64,000 nucleotides of DNA from an uncultured Roseateles sp. (GCA_946886855.1 CAMPJJ010000018.1:6431-70430); one strand, 5' to 3'. Shown: positions 26,435 to 36,015, counted from the stretch's first letter. Notes: a model not told the origin generated them from the sequence alone. Numbers and translations are program-made.

Positions 26435-26510
26435 GATCATTCGCCGCGAGCAGTCGGTCGCTGGTGACGATCATTCGTCGGCGACGGTCAGTGGGGGGGC
26501 GACGATCATT
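26435..26510. repeat. Three gatcatt repeats spaced 34-35 bp
   Basis: The heptamer gatcatt occurs at 26435, 26469 and 26504, each within a similar gacgatcattcg context. The last copy contains the MarR stop codon. It could be a decayed tandem copy of the gene end or a set of binding sites upstream of the hydratase gene. Confidence 0.7.
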
Positions 26511-27081
26511 TACGGGCGGCGTCGAGTTGCGCGAGGTGGCCCTTCAGCCCCGCGAGCAGCTCGTACACCTGGGTTTTCTGTTCGGGCGTCCAGCCGGCCA
26601 GCAGCTCGACGATCCAGCCCTCGTGCGTCGCCGCCATGCGCTTGAACTGGCGCCGGCCAGCCGGCGTCAGCCGCACCGTGACGCTGCGCCGGTCCGACGG
26701 ATGCGGCTCGCGCACCACGTGGCCCTCGGCTTCGAGCTGGTCGGTGATGCCGGTGACGTTGCCGCCGGTCACCATCAGCCGCTGCGACAGCTCGCGCATC
26801 GTCAGGCCGTCAGGGCTGCGCTCCAGCTGCGCGAGCAGATCGAAACGCGGCAACGTCGTGCCGAAGTCGTTGCGCAGCCGCTGGCGGATCTGGTCCTCGA
26901 TGCGCGTCGTGCAGGCCAGCAGGCGCAGCCAGACGCGCAGCGCCTGGTGGTCGCCGTCGTGCATCCGCGATTCGAGGTCCGGCGCGACCTCCGCGCCCGC
27001 CTCGTCGGCGGCATCCCGCGGCGCTCCCCTGGCGGCGGCGCGCGCGGCACCGTTGGTGGCATCTCGTGCGGCATCGCGCAT
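26506..27081 (-). CDS. MarR-family transcriptional regulator
   Basis: 191 residues. The winged helix-turn-helix spans about residues 75-150 ([30 protein letters not shown], given here in shortened form as [16 protein letters not shown] then [19 protein letters not shown]). MarR proteins are usually repressors relieved by an aromatic acid or its CoA ester, so it is the best candidate for local control of the abm run. Its ATG overlaps the stop of the dehydrogenase gene (TGATG). The first about 40 residues are an Ala/Arg/Asp-rich extension with an RDAA repeat. MHDGDHQ at about residue 40 is an alternative start. Confidence 0.88.
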   Translation of the reverse strand: MRDAARDATNGAARAAARGAPRDAADEAGAEVAPDLESRMHDGDHQALRVWLRLLACTTRIEDQIRQRLRNDFGTTLPRFDLLAQLERSPDGLTMRELSQRLMVTGGNVTGITDQLEAEGHVVREPHPSDRRSVTVRLTPAGRRQFKRMAATHEGWIVELLAGWTPEQKTQVYELLAGLKGHLAQLDAARK

Positions 27082-27869
27082 CACATCACCTCCCCGCCGG
27101 CGACCGCGATCGCCTGCCCCGTGATGGAGCCGCTGTCGCGACGCGCCAGCCAGGCCACCGAGGCGGCGACTTCCGCCGGGTCGACCAGCCGTCCCTGGGG
27201 ATTGACCGAGGCGAGCTCGGCGCGCGCCTCGTCCGGCGTGCGGCCGGTCTTGGCGACGATGGTGTCGATCGCGCCGGCGACGATGTCGGTCTCGGTGTAG
27301 CCCGGGCAGACGGCATTGACGGTCACGCCCTTGCGCGCCGTCTCCAGCGCCAGCGCGCGGGTGAGGCCGAGCACGCCGTGCTTGGCCGCGCAGTAGGCCG
27401 CGACGTAGGCATAGCCCTTCAGCGCGGCGGTGCTCGCGACATTGACGATGCGGCCGAAGCGACGTTCGGTCATCGCGGGCAGGACCTCGCGACTGCACAG
27501 GAAACTGCCGGTGAGATTGACGTTGAGCAGGCGCTGCCAGGTGTCCAGCGACGTCTTCGCGAGCGGCGCCGTCTCGACCTGCCCGGCGTTGTTGACCAGC
27601 AGGTCGATGGGCCCGGCCGCGGCCACCGCCGCGGCGAAGGCCTGCCGCACGCTGGCTTCGTCGCCGACGTCGCAGACCTGCAGCTCGACCGACGGTCCGC
27701 CGTCGACGTTCAGCCGGTCGCGTTGTTCCTCCAGCTTCTCGATGCGCCGGCCCATCAGCGTGACGCGCGCGCCGTCGGCGATCAGCGCCTGCGCGATCGC
27801 CGCGCCGATGCCGGAGCCGCCGCCGGTGATGACGGCATGCAATCCTTCGAGCGGATAGCGGTTGCTCAT
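27081..27869 (-). CDS. Short-chain dehydrogenase, 3-hydroxyacyl-CoA dehydrogenase type
   Basis: 262 residues of the SDR fold. The NAD(P) site is TGGGSGIG, the structural motif is NNAG, and the catalytic Ser, Tyr and Lys lie in NVASTAALKGYAYVAAYCAAKHG. It probably oxidises the hydroxyacyl-CoA formed after hydration in the anthranilate route. It starts 61 bp after the monooxygenase/reductase gene and is followed without a gap by the MarR gene. Confidence 0.88.
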   Translation of the reverse strand: MSNRYPLEGLHAVITGGGSGIGAAIAQALIADGARVTLMGRRIEKLEEQRDRLNVDGGPSVELQVCDVGDEASVRQAFAAAVAAAGPIDLLVNNAGQVETAPLAKTSLDTWQRLLNVNLTGSFLCSREVLPAMTERRFGRIVNVASTAALKGYAYVAAYCAAKHGVLGLTRALALETARKGVTVNAVCPGYTETDIVAGAIDTIVAKTGRTPDEARAELASVNPQGRLVDPAEVAASVAWLARRDSGSITGQAIAVAGGEVM

Positions 27870-27870
27870 G

Positions 27871-27908
27871 ACCTGTCCTTGCCGGTGTGTCCTGTCCTGC
27901 CGATGTGT
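27871..27908. repeat. Imperfect 18-20-bp direct repeat between abmA and the SDR gene
   Basis: acctgtccttgccggtgtgt is followed directly by cctgtcctgccgatgtgt. The pair fills most of the gap between the two genes. Confidence 0.75.
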
Positions 27909-27929
27909 GCGCTCGTCATGGCCGCCGCC

Positions 27930-30278
27930 TCAGACGCCGAGCGCCCGGTTGGCCTGTTCCTGCGCGGCGGCCCCGCCGCCCGTGGCGCGCTGGCGTTCGA
28001 ACTCGCGCTCCATCTGGCCCTTGCCGGACAGGTACTGGACCGGCCAGTCCAGCCCCGGACCCGAGAGGTAACCGATCCTCGCGGCCTCGGTCAGCGTCCA
28101 TGCCGGATTGGCCAGATGCGGTCGGGCGATCGCGCACAGGTCCGCGCGGCCGGCCGCGATGATGCTATTGACATGGTCCGCCTCCGAGATCGCACCCACC
28201 GCGATCGTCGCGATGCCCGCGCGGTTGCGCACGCTCTCGCTGAACGGCGTCTGCCACATGCGGCCGTAGGTGGGCCGTTCCTGCTTGCTGACCTGGCCCG
28301 AGGAGACGTCGATCAGATCGGCGCCTGCGGCCTTGAAGGCCTCGGCCATGGCGACTGCATCCTCGGTCGTCGTGCCGCCGGGCACCCAGTCGTTCGCGGA
28401 GATGCGCACCGACATCGGCCGGTCCTGCGGCCACACGGCGCGCATCGCCGCGAAGACTTCGAGCGGGTAGCGCAGGCGGTTCTCCAGAGAACCGCCGAAT
28501 TCATCACTGCGTCGGTTCGTCACGGGCGACAGGAAGCTCGACAGCAGGTAGCCGTGCGCGCAGTGCAGCTCCAGCCAGTCGAAGCCGGCCTCCGCGGCGC
28601 GCCGTGTCGCCGCGACGAAGTCCGCCTTCACGCGGTCCATGTCCGCACGGGTCATCTCACGCGACCATTGGCTGACACCGTCCAGGTACTGCTGCGGCGA
28701 CGCGGAGATCAACGGCCAGTTGCCCTCGTCCAGCGGCTGGTCGATGCCGTCCCAGGCCACGCGCGTCGAGCCCTTCGCGCCGGCGTGGCCGAGCTGGATC
28801 GCGATCTTCGCCGTGGAACTGCGATGCACGTGATCGACGATGCGCTTCCAGCCGTCGCGATGTGCGTCGTTCCACAGGCCCGGGCATCCCGGCGTGATGC
28901 GCGCATCCGGCGAGACGCAGGTCATCTCGACGAACACCAGGCCCGCGCCGCCCATCGCCCGCGCGCCGAGGTGGGCCAGGTGGTAATCGGCAGGCTGGCC
29001 GTCTTCGCAGGAGTACTGCGCCATCGGCGACACGACGACGCGGTTCTTCAGCCTCACGCCGCGCAGCGTGAACGGCGTGAACATCGGCGGCGCGGCGCGG
29101 TCCAGGCCCGCGCGCTGCGAAAGCCATGATTCGTACTCGCCGACATAGCGCGCGTCGCGCAGCCGCAGGTTCTCGTGCGAGATGCGCTGCGAGCGCGTCA
29201 GCAGCGAATACGCGAACTGCTCCGGCGCGAGTCGCGCGTGGCGCTCGACGTTCTCGAACCACTCGGTCGAGTTGCGCGCCGCGTTCTGGATGCGCAGCAC
29301 GTCGATCGAACGTGTGGCTTCGTAGGCCTCCAGCGCGGCGGGCAGGCCGTCGACGCCGCCGCCGTGACGCCCGATGTCGCGCGCCAGCGCGATCGCATCC
29401 TCCAACGCAAGCTTGGTGCCCGAGCCGATCGAGAAATGCGCCGTGTGCGCCGCGTCGCCCATCAGCACCACTGGCGCGCGGCCGTTGTGATGCACCCAGC
29501 GCTTGCAGACCACGCGCGGGAAACGGATCCACTGCGCCGAACCGCGCAGGTGCGCCGCGTTCGAGATCAGCGGATGGCCGTCGAGCACCTTGGCGAAGAG
29601 CTTCTCGCAGAAGGCGATGCCCGCTTCCTTGCTCATGTCTTCGAGGCCGGCGGCTTTCCAGACCTGCTCCGGCGTCTCGACGATGAAGGTCGAATGCGTG
29701 TCGTCGTAGCGGTAGGCGTGCGCCTGGAACCAGCCCCATTCGGTCTTCTGGAAATCGAAGGTGAAGGCGTCGAAGAGCTTGGTCGTTCCCAGCCAGACGA
29801 AGCGGCAGTTGCGCAGGTCGACGTCGGGTTGGTAGGTCGCGGCGTACTTCTGGCGCAGGCGGCTGTTGAGGCCGTCGGCGGCGATGATGAGGTCGGCGTC
29901 GATGTCGGCGTCGTCGCCGACGTCGGTCTCGTAGCGCAGCACGACGCCCAGCGCCTCGCAGCGCTCGCGCAGGATGTCCAGCAGCTTGCGCCGGCCGATG
30001 CCGCAGAAGCCGTGCCCGCCGGACACCATCGTCCGGCCGTCGATGTGTACGGCGATGTCGTCCCAGTGGTTGAAGGACTGCAGGATCTGCTCGGCCGTCT
30101 TCGGATCGGCCTCGCGCAGCGCGGCCAGCGTCTGGTCCGAGAACACCACGCCCCAGCCGAAGGTGTCGCCGGCGCGGTTGCGCTCCAGCACCGTGACCTC
30201 GTGCGCCGGGTCCTGCCGCTTCATCAGCAGCGCGAAGTACAGGCCGGCGGGACCGCCGCCGATGCAGGTGATACGCAT
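27930..30278 (-). CDS. abmA: Bifunctional 2-aminobenzoyl-CoA monooxygenase/reductase
   Basis: A 782-residue two-part flavoenzyme. The N-terminal half (to about residue 380) is an FAD aromatic hydroxylase with GGGPAG near the start and [14 protein letters not shown]. The C-terminal half is an old-yellow-enzyme/2,4-dienoyl-CoA-type FMN domain ([32 protein letters not shown]). This fusion and its length match the Azoarcus evansii enzyme that hydroxylates 2-aminobenzoyl-CoA and then reduces the ring. The close alternative is the salicylyl-CoA 5-hydroxylase annotation. ATG at 30278 starts the Rossmann motif, and longer frames upstream lack that support. It is the first gene of the run, divergent from kynB. 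Confidence 0.9.
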   Translation of the reverse strand: MRITCIGGGPAGLYFALLMKRQDPAHEVTVLERNRAGDTFGWGVVFSDQTLAALREADPKTAEQILQSFNHWDDIAVHIDGRTMVSGGHGFCGIGRRKLLDILRERCEALGVVLRYETDVGDDADIDADLIIAADGLNSRLRQKYAATYQPDVDLRNCRFVWLGTTKLFDAFTFDFQKTEWGWFQAHAYRYDDTHSTFIVETPEQVWKAAGLEDMSKEAGIAFCEKLFAKVLDGHPLISNAAHLRGSAQWIRFPRVVCKRWVHHNGRAPVVLMGDAAHTAHFSIGSGTKLALEDAIALARDIGRHGGGVDGLPAALEAYEATRSIDVLRIQNAARNSTEWFENVERHARLAPEQFAYSLLTRSQRISHENLRLRDARYVGEYESWLSQRAGLDRAAPPMFTPFTLRGVRLKNRVVVSPMAQYSCEDGQPADYHLAHLGARAMGGAGLVFVEMTCVSPDARITPGCPGLWNDAHRDGWKRIVDHVHRSSTAKIAIQLGHAGAKGSTRVAWDGIDQPLDEGNWPLISASPQQYLDGVSQWSREMTRADMDRVKADFVAATRRAAEAGFDWLELHCAHGYLLSSFLSPVTNRRSDEFGGSLENRLRYPLEVFAAMRAVWPQDRPMSVRISANDWVPGGTTTEDAVAMAEAFKAAGADLIDVSSGQVSKQERPTYGRMWQTPFSESVRNRAGIATIAVGAISEADHVNSIIAAGRADLCAIARPHLANPAWTLTEAARIGYLSGPGLDWPVQYLSGKGQMEREFERQRATGGGAAAQEQANRALGV

Positions 30279-30313
30279 GGTGGGAAGCCCGGCGAGCGTC
30301 GGGCGAGGACTGC

Positions 30314-30342
30314 TTGACGGGATCACTTTAGGCCTGGATAGT
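30314..30342 (+). promoter_or_regulatory. Sigma70-like promoter for kynB
   Basis: TTGACG (30314-30319), a 17-bp spacer, then GATAGT (30337-30342) points toward kynB. It overlaps the opposing abm promoter almost completely. The implied leader before kynB is about 170 bases. Confidence 0.5.
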
Positions 30343-30353
30343 TGAGGTGTCAA
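30325..30353 (-). promoter_or_regulatory. Sigma70-like promoter for the abm run
   Basis: On the minus strand TTGACA (30348-30353) is followed after 17 bp by TAAAGT (30325-30330), placing the start of transcription about 40 bp before abmA. The -35 is a perfect match and the -10 matches at four of six bases. Confidence 0.6.
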
Positions 30354-30354
30354 C
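30341..30354. promoter_or_regulatory. Inverted repeat GTTGA-N4-TCAAC, candidate shared operator
   Basis: The repeat covers the -35 of the abm promoter and the end of the -10 and expected start of the kyn promoter, so a protein bound here could block both. The MarR protein of the run is the obvious candidate. An Lrp/KynR-like protein from elsewhere is another. Confidence 0.5.
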
Positions 30355-30519
30355 GATCTGGGCGACCGGCCTTTCCCGAGATAACCCTGAGCCCGTCGAC
30401 GTCGCCGCCCGGGCGGCTTGCGCAAAGCACCCGGCCTTGTTGGAATTAACCGACACCACGGTCCGGGACCGCGCGCTAAGGTGCGCGCCGTCGTGCCGAA
30501 GGCCCGGCAGGAGCAGCAG

Positions 30520-31191
30520 ATGAAGTCAACCCGCCCATCTTCCCAGCCATCTTCCCAACGGTCGTCCCAACGATCGCTGTGGGACATCTCGCCCGTGGTG
30601 GCGCCCGACGCGCCGATCTTTCCCGGCGACGAGCCCTACACGTTGAAGTGGACCGCGCGGCTGTCGCCGGAGTGCCCGGTGAACCTGAGCGCGATCACGA
30701 TGTCGCCGCACGTGGGCGCGCATGCCGATGCGCCGCTGCACTACGCCGACGGCGTCGCGAGCGCCGCGGAGGTCGCACTCGATCCCTACCTCGGGCCATG
30801 CCGCGTGATCCATGCGATCGGCTGCGAACCGCTGATCCGCATCGAGCATCTGGCGCACGCCGCGCAGGACCTGCCGGCGCGCGTGCTGGTGCGCTGCAAC
30901 GAGCGCGCCGACACCGTCTGGAATCCCGAGTTCAGCGCCTACGCGCCGGAGACCGTCGAGTGGCTGGCCGCACGCGGCGTGAAGCTGATCGGACTCGACA
31001 CGCCGAGCGTCGATCCCGCGACCAGCAAGACGCTGGACAGCCACCAGCGGCTGCTGAGGCTGGATCTGCGCGTGCTGGAGAACCTCGTGCTCGACGAGGT
31101 GCCCGAGGGCGACTACGAACTGATCGCACTGCCGCTCAAGCTCGCCGGCGCGTGCGCGTCGCCGGTGCGCGCGGTGCTGCGTTCCCTTTGA
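30520..31191 (+). CDS. kynB: Kynurenine formamidase (arylformamidase)
   Basis: 223 residues of the cyclase/KynB fold. The metal site is [12 protein letters not shown] (His64, His68, Asp70), and the protein opens its core with [21 protein letters not shown]. It hydrolyses N-formylkynurenine to kynurenine and formate. The start at 30520 has AGGAG close upstream. The first about 18 residues are a Ser/Gln/Arg-rich stretch from a 12-bp repeat and are not typical of the family. It is first in kynB-kynU-kynA. A 10-bp tandem array follows its stop. Confidence 0.92.
   Translation: MKSTRPSSQPSSQRSSQRSLWDISPVVAPDAPIFPGDEPYTLKWTARLSPECPVNLSAITMSPHVGAHADAPLHYADGVASAAEVALDPYLGPCRVIHAIGCEPLIRIEHLAHAAQDLPARVLVRCNERADTVWNPEFSAYAPETVEWLAARGVKLIGLDTPSVDPATSKTLDSHQRLLRLDLRVLENLVLDEVPEGDYELIALPLKLAGACASPVRAVLRSL
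30535..30579. repeat. 12-bp in-frame repeats at the kynB N-terminus
   Basis: Units near ccatcttcccag/caa start at 30535, 30547, 30559 and 30571. They encode the Ser-Ser-Gln-rich leader of KynB. Confidence 0.8.
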
Positions 31192-31236
31192 ACGCGTTTG
31201 ATCGCGTTTGATCTCGTTTGATCTGGTTTGATCGCG
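31191..31236. repeat. 10-bp tandem array directly after the kynB stop codon
   Basis: Units aacgcgtttg, atcgcgtttg, atctcgtttg, atctggtttg and a partial fifth run head to tail. Each repeats a TTTGA that mirrors the kynB TTTGA end, in the 113-bp gap before kynU. Confidence 0.9.
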
Positions 31237-31304
31237 CCGGGCGCACTCGCCCTCTCCCGACTGTCCGTTCTTCCCTTCTTTCATCGCACTTGCCTGGAAC
31301 GCCG

Positions 31305-32621
31305 ATGACCACACGACAAGACTGCCTGGCCCTGGACGCCGCCGATCCGCTGGCGACGCTGAAGGACCAGTTCTCCGTGCCCGCGGGCACGCTCTACCTG
31401 GACGGCAATTCGCTCGGCGCGATGCCCAAGGCGACCGCCGCGCGCGTGCAGCAGGTGATCGCCGAGGAGTGGGGACGCGACCTGATCAAGAGCTGGAACA
31501 CGGCCGGCTGGATGGATCTGCCCTCGCGCATCGGCGACAAGATCGGCCGGCTCATCGGGGCGAAGCCCGGCGAGACCATCGTCGCGGACTCGACCTCGCT
31601 CAACCTCTACAAGGTGCTGAGCGCGGCGCTGCGCATCGTGCAGGCGGGCGAGGCCGACGCGGGCGGCAAGCGCCGCACGGTCGTCGTCTCGGAGCGCAGC
31701 AACTTTCCGACCGACCTCTACATCGCGGAAAGCCTCGCCGGGCAGTTCGGCATGACGCTCCACCTCGTCGACCACGTCGATGAGATCCCGGGGCTGCTGA
31801 ACGACAGCCTCGCCGTGCTGATGCTGACCGAGGTCAACTACCGCACCGGCCGCAAGCACGACATGAAGGCGGTGACCGCCGCGGCCCATGCGGCTGGCGC
31901 GCTGACGGTGTGGGACCTCGCGCACTCCGCGGGCGCCGTCCCGGTGGACCTGAACGCCGCGGACGCGGACTTCGCCATCGGCTGCGGCTACAAATACCTC
32001 AACGGCGGCCCGGGCGCGCCGGCCTTCGTGTGGGCGCATCCGCGCCACGCGGATCGCTTCTGGCAGCCGTTGTCGGGCTGGCTGGGCCACGCGTCGCCGT
32101 TCCAGTTCACGTCGAACTACACGCCGGCGCCGGGCATCAAGCGCTACATCTGCGGCACGCCGGCGATCCTGTCGACGGCGGCGCTGGAGTGCGGCGTCGA
32201 CACGCTGCTCGCGGCCGAGCCCTTCGGCGGCATGGCGGCGCTGCGCGAGAAATCGATCGCCCTGACCGAGCTGTTCGCGCGCCTGGCCGAGCAGCGCTGC
32301 GGCGACCAGGGCATCTATGTCGTCTCGCCTCGCGATGCCGCGCAGCGCGGCAGCCAGGTCTGCCTGGCGCTGAAGGCGCCGCTGCACGAGACGGCCGGCT
32401 ACGCGGTCGTGCAGGCGCTGATCGAGCGCGGGGTGATCGGCGACTTCCGCGCGGGGGATCCGGCGCGGCTCGACGACGTGCCGAACATCCTGCGCTTCGG
32501 CTTCACGCCGCTGTACATCGGCTTCGCCGACGCGTGGGACGCGGTCGAGCACCTGCATCAGGTGCTGGCCACCGAGGAGTGGCGCGAGGCGCGCTTCAGC
32601 AAGAAGGCGGCAGTGACATGA
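31305..32621 (+). CDS. kynU: Kynureninase
   Basis: A 438-residue PLP enzyme that cleaves kynurenine to anthranilate and alanine. The PLP lysine is Lys230 in [12 protein letters not shown], preceded by the Asp of [23 protein letters not shown] near the N-terminus and [19 protein letters not shown] are family hallmarks. The ATG at 31305 is chosen over a longer frame because the fold begins there. Its stop overlaps the kynA start in ATGA. Anthranilate made here is the substrate of the divergent CoA-ligase pathway. Confidence 0.95.
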   Translation: MTTRQDCLALDAADPLATLKDQFSVPAGTLYLDGNSLGAMPKATAARVQQVIAEEWGRDLIKSWNTAGWMDLPSRIGDKIGRLIGAKPGETIVADSTSLNLYKVLSAALRIVQAGEADAGGKRRTVVVSERSNFPTDLYIAESLAGQFGMTLHLVDHVDEIPGLLNDSLAVLMLTEVNYRTGRKHDMKAVTAAAHAAGALTVWDLAHSAGAVPVDLNAADADFAIGCGYKYLNGGPGAPAFVWAHPRHADRFWQPLSGWLGHASPFQFTSNYTPAPGIKRYICGTPAILSTAALECGVDTLLAAEPFGGMAALREKSIALTELFARLAEQRCGDQGIYVVSPRDAAQRGSQVCLALKAPLHETAGYAVVQALIERGVIGDFRAGDPARLDDVPNILRFGFTPLYIGFADAWDAVEHLHQVLATEEWREARFSKKAAVT

Positions 32622-33553
32622 GTTGCCCGATGGGACATGGGTCCGGCGCACCGGACGTCAGGGCCGCTGAAGGAATGGGGCAAGGCACCGGGCACGGCGG
32701 CGGACAAGGCGGCGGACAAGGCGGCGAAGCCATCGTCCGCGAGGAAGGCGCGCAGCTCGACTTCTCCAAGGACATGAGCTACGGCGACTACCTGCGCCTG
32801 GACCAGGTGCTGAGCGCCCAGCATCCGCTCTCGCCCGACCACAACGAGATGCTCTTCATCATCCAGCACCAGACCTCGGAGCTGTGGATGAAGCTGATGC
32901 TGCACGAGCTGCACGGCGCAGTGACGCACGTGGCCTCGGACCAGTTGCCCGAGGCCTTCAAGATGCTGGCGCGGGTGTCGCGCATCATGGAGCAGCTCGT
33001 CCACGCCTGGGACGTGCTCAGCACGATGACGCCGCCGGAGTACTCGGCCATCCGGCCCTATCTCTCCAACAGCAGCGGCTTCCAGAGCGCGCAGTACCGC
33101 CGCATCGAGTTCATGCTCGGCAACAAGAACGCCGCGATGCTCAAGCCGCACGCGCATCGCGCCGACCTGCTGGCCGAGGTGCAGGCGGCCTATGAAGCGC
33201 CTTCGCTGTACGACGAGGTCCTGCGGCTGCTGAAGCGCCGCGGCATCGACGTGCCCGCCGCCGCGCTCGATCGGGACTGGACGCAGCCACGGTCCGCCGA
33301 CGACGGTGTCAAGGCCGCCTGGCTGGAGGTCTACCGCGATCCGAAGGCGCATTGGGACCTGTACCAGATGGGCGAGGAACTCGTGGACCTCGAAGACGCG
33401 TTCCGGCTCTGGCGGTTCCGCCACGTCACCACCGTGGAACGCGTGATCGGCTTCAAGCGCGGGACCGGCGGCACGGGAGGCGTCAGCTATCTGCGCAAGA
33501 TGCTGGACGTCGTGCTGTTCCCGGAGTTGTGGGCGCTGCGGACAGAGCTGTGA
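32618..33553 (+). CDS. kynA: Tryptophan 2,3-dioxygenase
   Basis: A 311-residue heme enzyme that opens the indole ring of tryptophan to give N-formylkynurenine. Motifs include [37 protein letters not shown] and the C-terminal heme-ligand region [23 protein letters not shown]. The first about 40 residues are extra, with a Gly-Gln-rich segment from 12-bp repeats (32696-32728). It is the last gene of the kyn operon although its enzyme acts first. Confidence 0.95.
   Translation: MSCPMGHGSGAPDVRAAEGMGQGTGHGGGQGGGQGGEAIVREEGAQLDFSKDMSYGDYLRLDQVLSAQHPLSPDHNEMLFIIQHQTSELWMKLMLHELHGAVTHVASDQLPEAFKMLARVSRIMEQLVHAWDVLSTMTPPEYSAIRPYLSNSSGFQSAQYRRIEFMLGNKNAAMLKPHAHRADLLAEVQAAYEAPSLYDEVLRLLKRRGIDVPAAALDRDWTQPRSADDGVKAAWLEVYRDPKAHWDLYQMGEELVDLEDAFRLWRFRHVTTVERVIGFKRGTGGTGGVSYLRKMLDVVLFPELWALRTEL
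32696..32728. repeat. 12-bp in-frame repeats in the kynA N-terminus
   Basis: ggcggcggacaa occurs at 32696 and 32708 with a partial third copy from 32720, giving a Gly-Gly-Gly-Gln repeat before the conserved enzyme core. Confidence 0.85.
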
Positions 33554-33567
33554 GCGATCGCAGGGCA

Positions 33568-33654
33568 ACCAGGCCCCCTTGACTCCATCTCCCTCCTTTG
33601 TCGGCCGCCCCGGCCGACAAATTCCCTCCCTAAGTTCCGTCAAGGGGGCCTGGT
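33568..33654. repeat. Nested palindromic element after kynA
   Basis: Perfect 16-bp outer inverted repeats (33568-33583 accaggcccccttgac and its complement at 33639-33654) enclose a central hairpin with 9-bp arms ttgtcggcc/ggccgacaa (33598-33606, 33612-33620). There is no T-run, so it is not a classic terminator. Its form is like REP/BIME or small MITE-type elements. Confidence 0.7.
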
Positions 33655-33783
33655 CGCCCCGCTCCGGCACGAGCTCGCACGCTCGTTGGAGGGGGGTGGA
33701 CGTCACTCCTACAATTCGACGACTCGATGTGGGTGGCCTATCCGGTCACCCACGGTCCGCTCGCCAACCCGCCGAGGCCCGCC

Positions 33784-35601
33784 ATGGATACCCGCCTTTC
33801 CCAGATCAAGCTGCGCATCTCCCGACTGCGCGACGCGCTGCGCAACGCCGGCGCCCACGCTATCCTGGTCCCCTCGGCCGATCCGCATCTCTCCGAATAC
33901 CTGCCGCGACGCTGGCAGGCCCGCGAAGTCTTCTCCGGCTTCACCGGCTCCATGGGCACCCTCGTCGTCACGCTGGACGACGCCCAGCTCTTCGCCGACA
34001 GCCGCTACTGGACCTCCGCCGAACGCGAACTCGCCGACAGCGGCATCACCCTCTTCAAGATCCCCACCGGCGCCTCCAGCCAACACATCACCTGGATCGC
34101 GGACACGCTGCAGCGCGGCCAGACCCTGGTCGTGGACGGCCAGGTGCTCGGCCTGGCGGTCGCGCAACAACTGCGCGCGGCGCTCGGCGCCAAAGGCGTG
34201 CTGATCAACACCGGGCTCGACCTGATCGACCAGGCCTGGGACGACCGTCCCGGTCTGCCCGACGCGCCCATCTACGAACACGCCTCGCCGCAGGCCACCG
34301 TCAGCCGCACCGACAAGCTCCAGCAAGTCCGCGAGGGCATGACCAGACACGGCGCCTCGCATCACCTGATCTCCAGCGTCGACGACATCGCCTGGCTGCT
34401 CAACCTGCGCGGCTCGGACGTGACCTACAACCCGGTGTTCCTCGCGCACGCGCTGCTCGACCAGGCGGGTGCGACGCTGTTCGTGCAGCCCGGCAAGATC
34501 GACGCGGCGCTCGAGCAGCGCCTCGCCGCCGACGGCGTGCGCCTCGCGCCGTATGCCGACACCCGCGCGACGCTGGGCGCCCTGCCCGCAGACGCCAAGG
34601 TCCTGATCGATCCCCGTCGCGTCACGCTGGGCCTGCGCGAGGCCCTGCCGGCCTCCGCGGCCGTCGTGGAAGCCATCAATCCGAGCACGCTGCTGAAGAG
34701 CCGCAAGAACGCCGCCGAAGCGCAGTTCATCCGCCAGGCGATGGAACAGGACGGCGCCGCGATGTGCGCGTTCTATGCGTGGTTCGAAGCGGCCCTGGCG
34801 CGCGGCGAGGCGATCTCCGAACTCACCATCGACGAGCGCCTGACCGCCGAGCGCGCCAAGCGGCCCGGCTTCGTCGGCCTGTCGTTCTCGACCATCGCCG
34901 GCTTCAACGCCAACGGCGCAATGCCGCACTACCGCGCCGTGCCGGAATCCTTCTCGCAGATCGAGGGCGACGGCCTGCTGCTGATCGACTCCGGCGGCCA
35001 GTACGTCGGCGGCACGACCGACATCACCCGCGTCTGGCCGATCGGCACCATCACCGAGGCCCACCAGCGCGACTACACGCTGGTGCTCAAGGGCACGATC
35101 GCGCTGTCGCGCGCCGCGTTCCCGCGCGGCACGCTGAGCCCGATGCTCGACGCCATCGCCCGCGCCCCGCTGTGGGCCCACGGCCTGGACTACGGACACG
35201 GCACCGGCCACGGCGTCGGCTACTTCATGAACGTGCATGAGGGCCCGCAGAGCATCTCGAAGGCCGTGCCCGACGCGAACATGGCCATGGAGCCCGGCAT
35301 GATCACGTCGATCGAGCCCGGCCTGTACCGCCCCGGCCAATGGGGGGTGCGGATCGAGAACCTGGTGTTGAACGTCGGCTTCGAGACCCCCGAAAAGGGG
35401 CAGTTCGGCGAGATGCTGGCGTTCGAGACCCTGACGCTGTGCCCCATCGACACGCGCTGCATCGCGGTGGCCCTGCTGTCGGAGGACGAACTTGCGTGGC
35501 TGAACGCGTATCACGCCGAGGTGCGCCGGCGTCTGACGCCGCTGGTCGACGGCGAGGCCCTCGCCTGGCTGAACACCCGCACCGAGGCGCTGCAGCGCTG
35601 A
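33784..35601 (+). CDS. Xaa-Pro aminopeptidase, M24B family
   Basis: A 605-residue aminopeptidase P-type enzyme removing N-terminal residues before proline. It has two creatinase-like N-terminal domains and a C-terminal pita-bread domain. The metal site is spread over LLLIDSGGQYVGGTTDITR (two Asp), GHGTGHGVG (His), TSIEPGLY (Glu) and GVRIENL (Glu). It is likely cytoplasmic, with no signal peptide. ATG at 33784 has GAGG seven bases upstream and starts the fold. A frame from 33727 is less likely. A strong terminator follows. Confidence 0.92.
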   Translation: MDTRLSQIKLRISRLRDALRNAGAHAILVPSADPHLSEYLPRRWQAREVFSGFTGSMGTLVVTLDDAQLFADSRYWTSAERELADSGITLFKIPTGASSQHITWIADTLQRGQTLVVDGQVLGLAVAQQLRAALGAKGVLINTGLDLIDQAWDDRPGLPDAPIYEHASPQATVSRTDKLQQVREGMTRHGASHHLISSVDDIAWLLNLRGSDVTYNPVFLAHALLDQAGATLFVQPGKIDAALEQRLAADGVRLAPYADTRATLGALPADAKVLIDPRRVTLGLREALPASAAVVEAINPSTLLKSRKNAAEAQFIRQAMEQDGAAMCAFYAWFEAALARGEAISELTIDERLTAERAKRPGFVGLSFSTIAGFNANGAMPHYRAVPESFSQIEGDGLLLIDSGGQYVGGTTDITRVWPIGTITEAHQRDYTLVLKGTIALSRAAFPRGTLSPMLDAIARAPLWAHGLDYGHGTGHGVGYFMNVHEGPQSISKAVPDANMAMEPGMITSIEPGLYRPGQWGVRIENLVLNVGFETPEKGQFGEMLAFETLTLCPIDTRCIAVALLSEDELAWLNAYHAEVRRRLTPLVDGEALAWLNTRTEALQR

Positions 35602-35632
35602 GGGTCAGACCGTCCCTTGCGACGGACAGCGG

Positions 35633-35659
35633 AAAAGCGCGGCTGAGCCGCGCTTTTTT
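35633..35659 (+). terminator. Rho-independent terminator after the aminopeptidase gene
   Basis: aaaagcgcggc, a short loop, then gccgcgctttttt forms a GC-rich hairpin with a T-run, 32 bp after the stop. Its A-rich left side could also work on the other strand. Confidence 0.85.
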
Positions 35660-35733
35660 ACGTCCGGCTTCACTGGAAGCGCCGCGGGCCGCCACCTAGA
35701 CTTGTTGCAGCTTGTCGACGAGGAGCAGAGACC

Positions 35734-36015
35734 ATGGACACCCGACTCTCTCAAGCGTGGAACGGCTGGCGCGCCTCCGCGCGACACAAGGCCTCGACCC
35801 CCGATGAACCCGAGCTGCACCGCTTCTCCGACGGCGCCATGCACACCGCGCTGATGGCCGCGGTCATCGCGGTCGCCGTGATGGCCGTCGTGCAGATGGT
35901 CAACGTCGCCGCCCCGATGTGGCAGCTGGAACCGGTGGTCGTGCAGGGCAAGGCCCAGCAGGTGCCGCTGCCCGCGGCGCCTCAACCGCTGGCACCGGCG
36001 CAACCGGGCCGCTGA
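35734..36015 (+). CDS. Small single-pass membrane protein
   Basis: 93 residues with one hydrophobic helix (about residues 37-58), a charged N-terminal half and a Pro/Ala/Gln-rich tail. A GAGGAGCAGAG-like ribosome site precedes the ATG. No family recognised. It stands alone between the aminopeptidase terminator and the convergent response-regulator gene. Confidence 0.65.
   Translation: MDTRLSQAWNGWRASARHKASTPDEPELHRFSDGAMHTALMAAVIAVAVMAVVQMVNVAAPMWQLEPVVVQGKAQQVPLPAAPQPLAPAQPGR

Noticed and set aside
26406..26474. Longer N-terminus for the enoyl-CoA hydratase
   Set aside because: The extra residues fall in the gatcatt repeat region, lack family features, and the ATG at 26405 has a better ribosome site.
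33784..35760. The aminopeptidase and the next small protein both begin MDTRLSQ
   Set aside because: Codons differ between the two and nothing after the seventh residue is alike, so chance is the simplest explanation.
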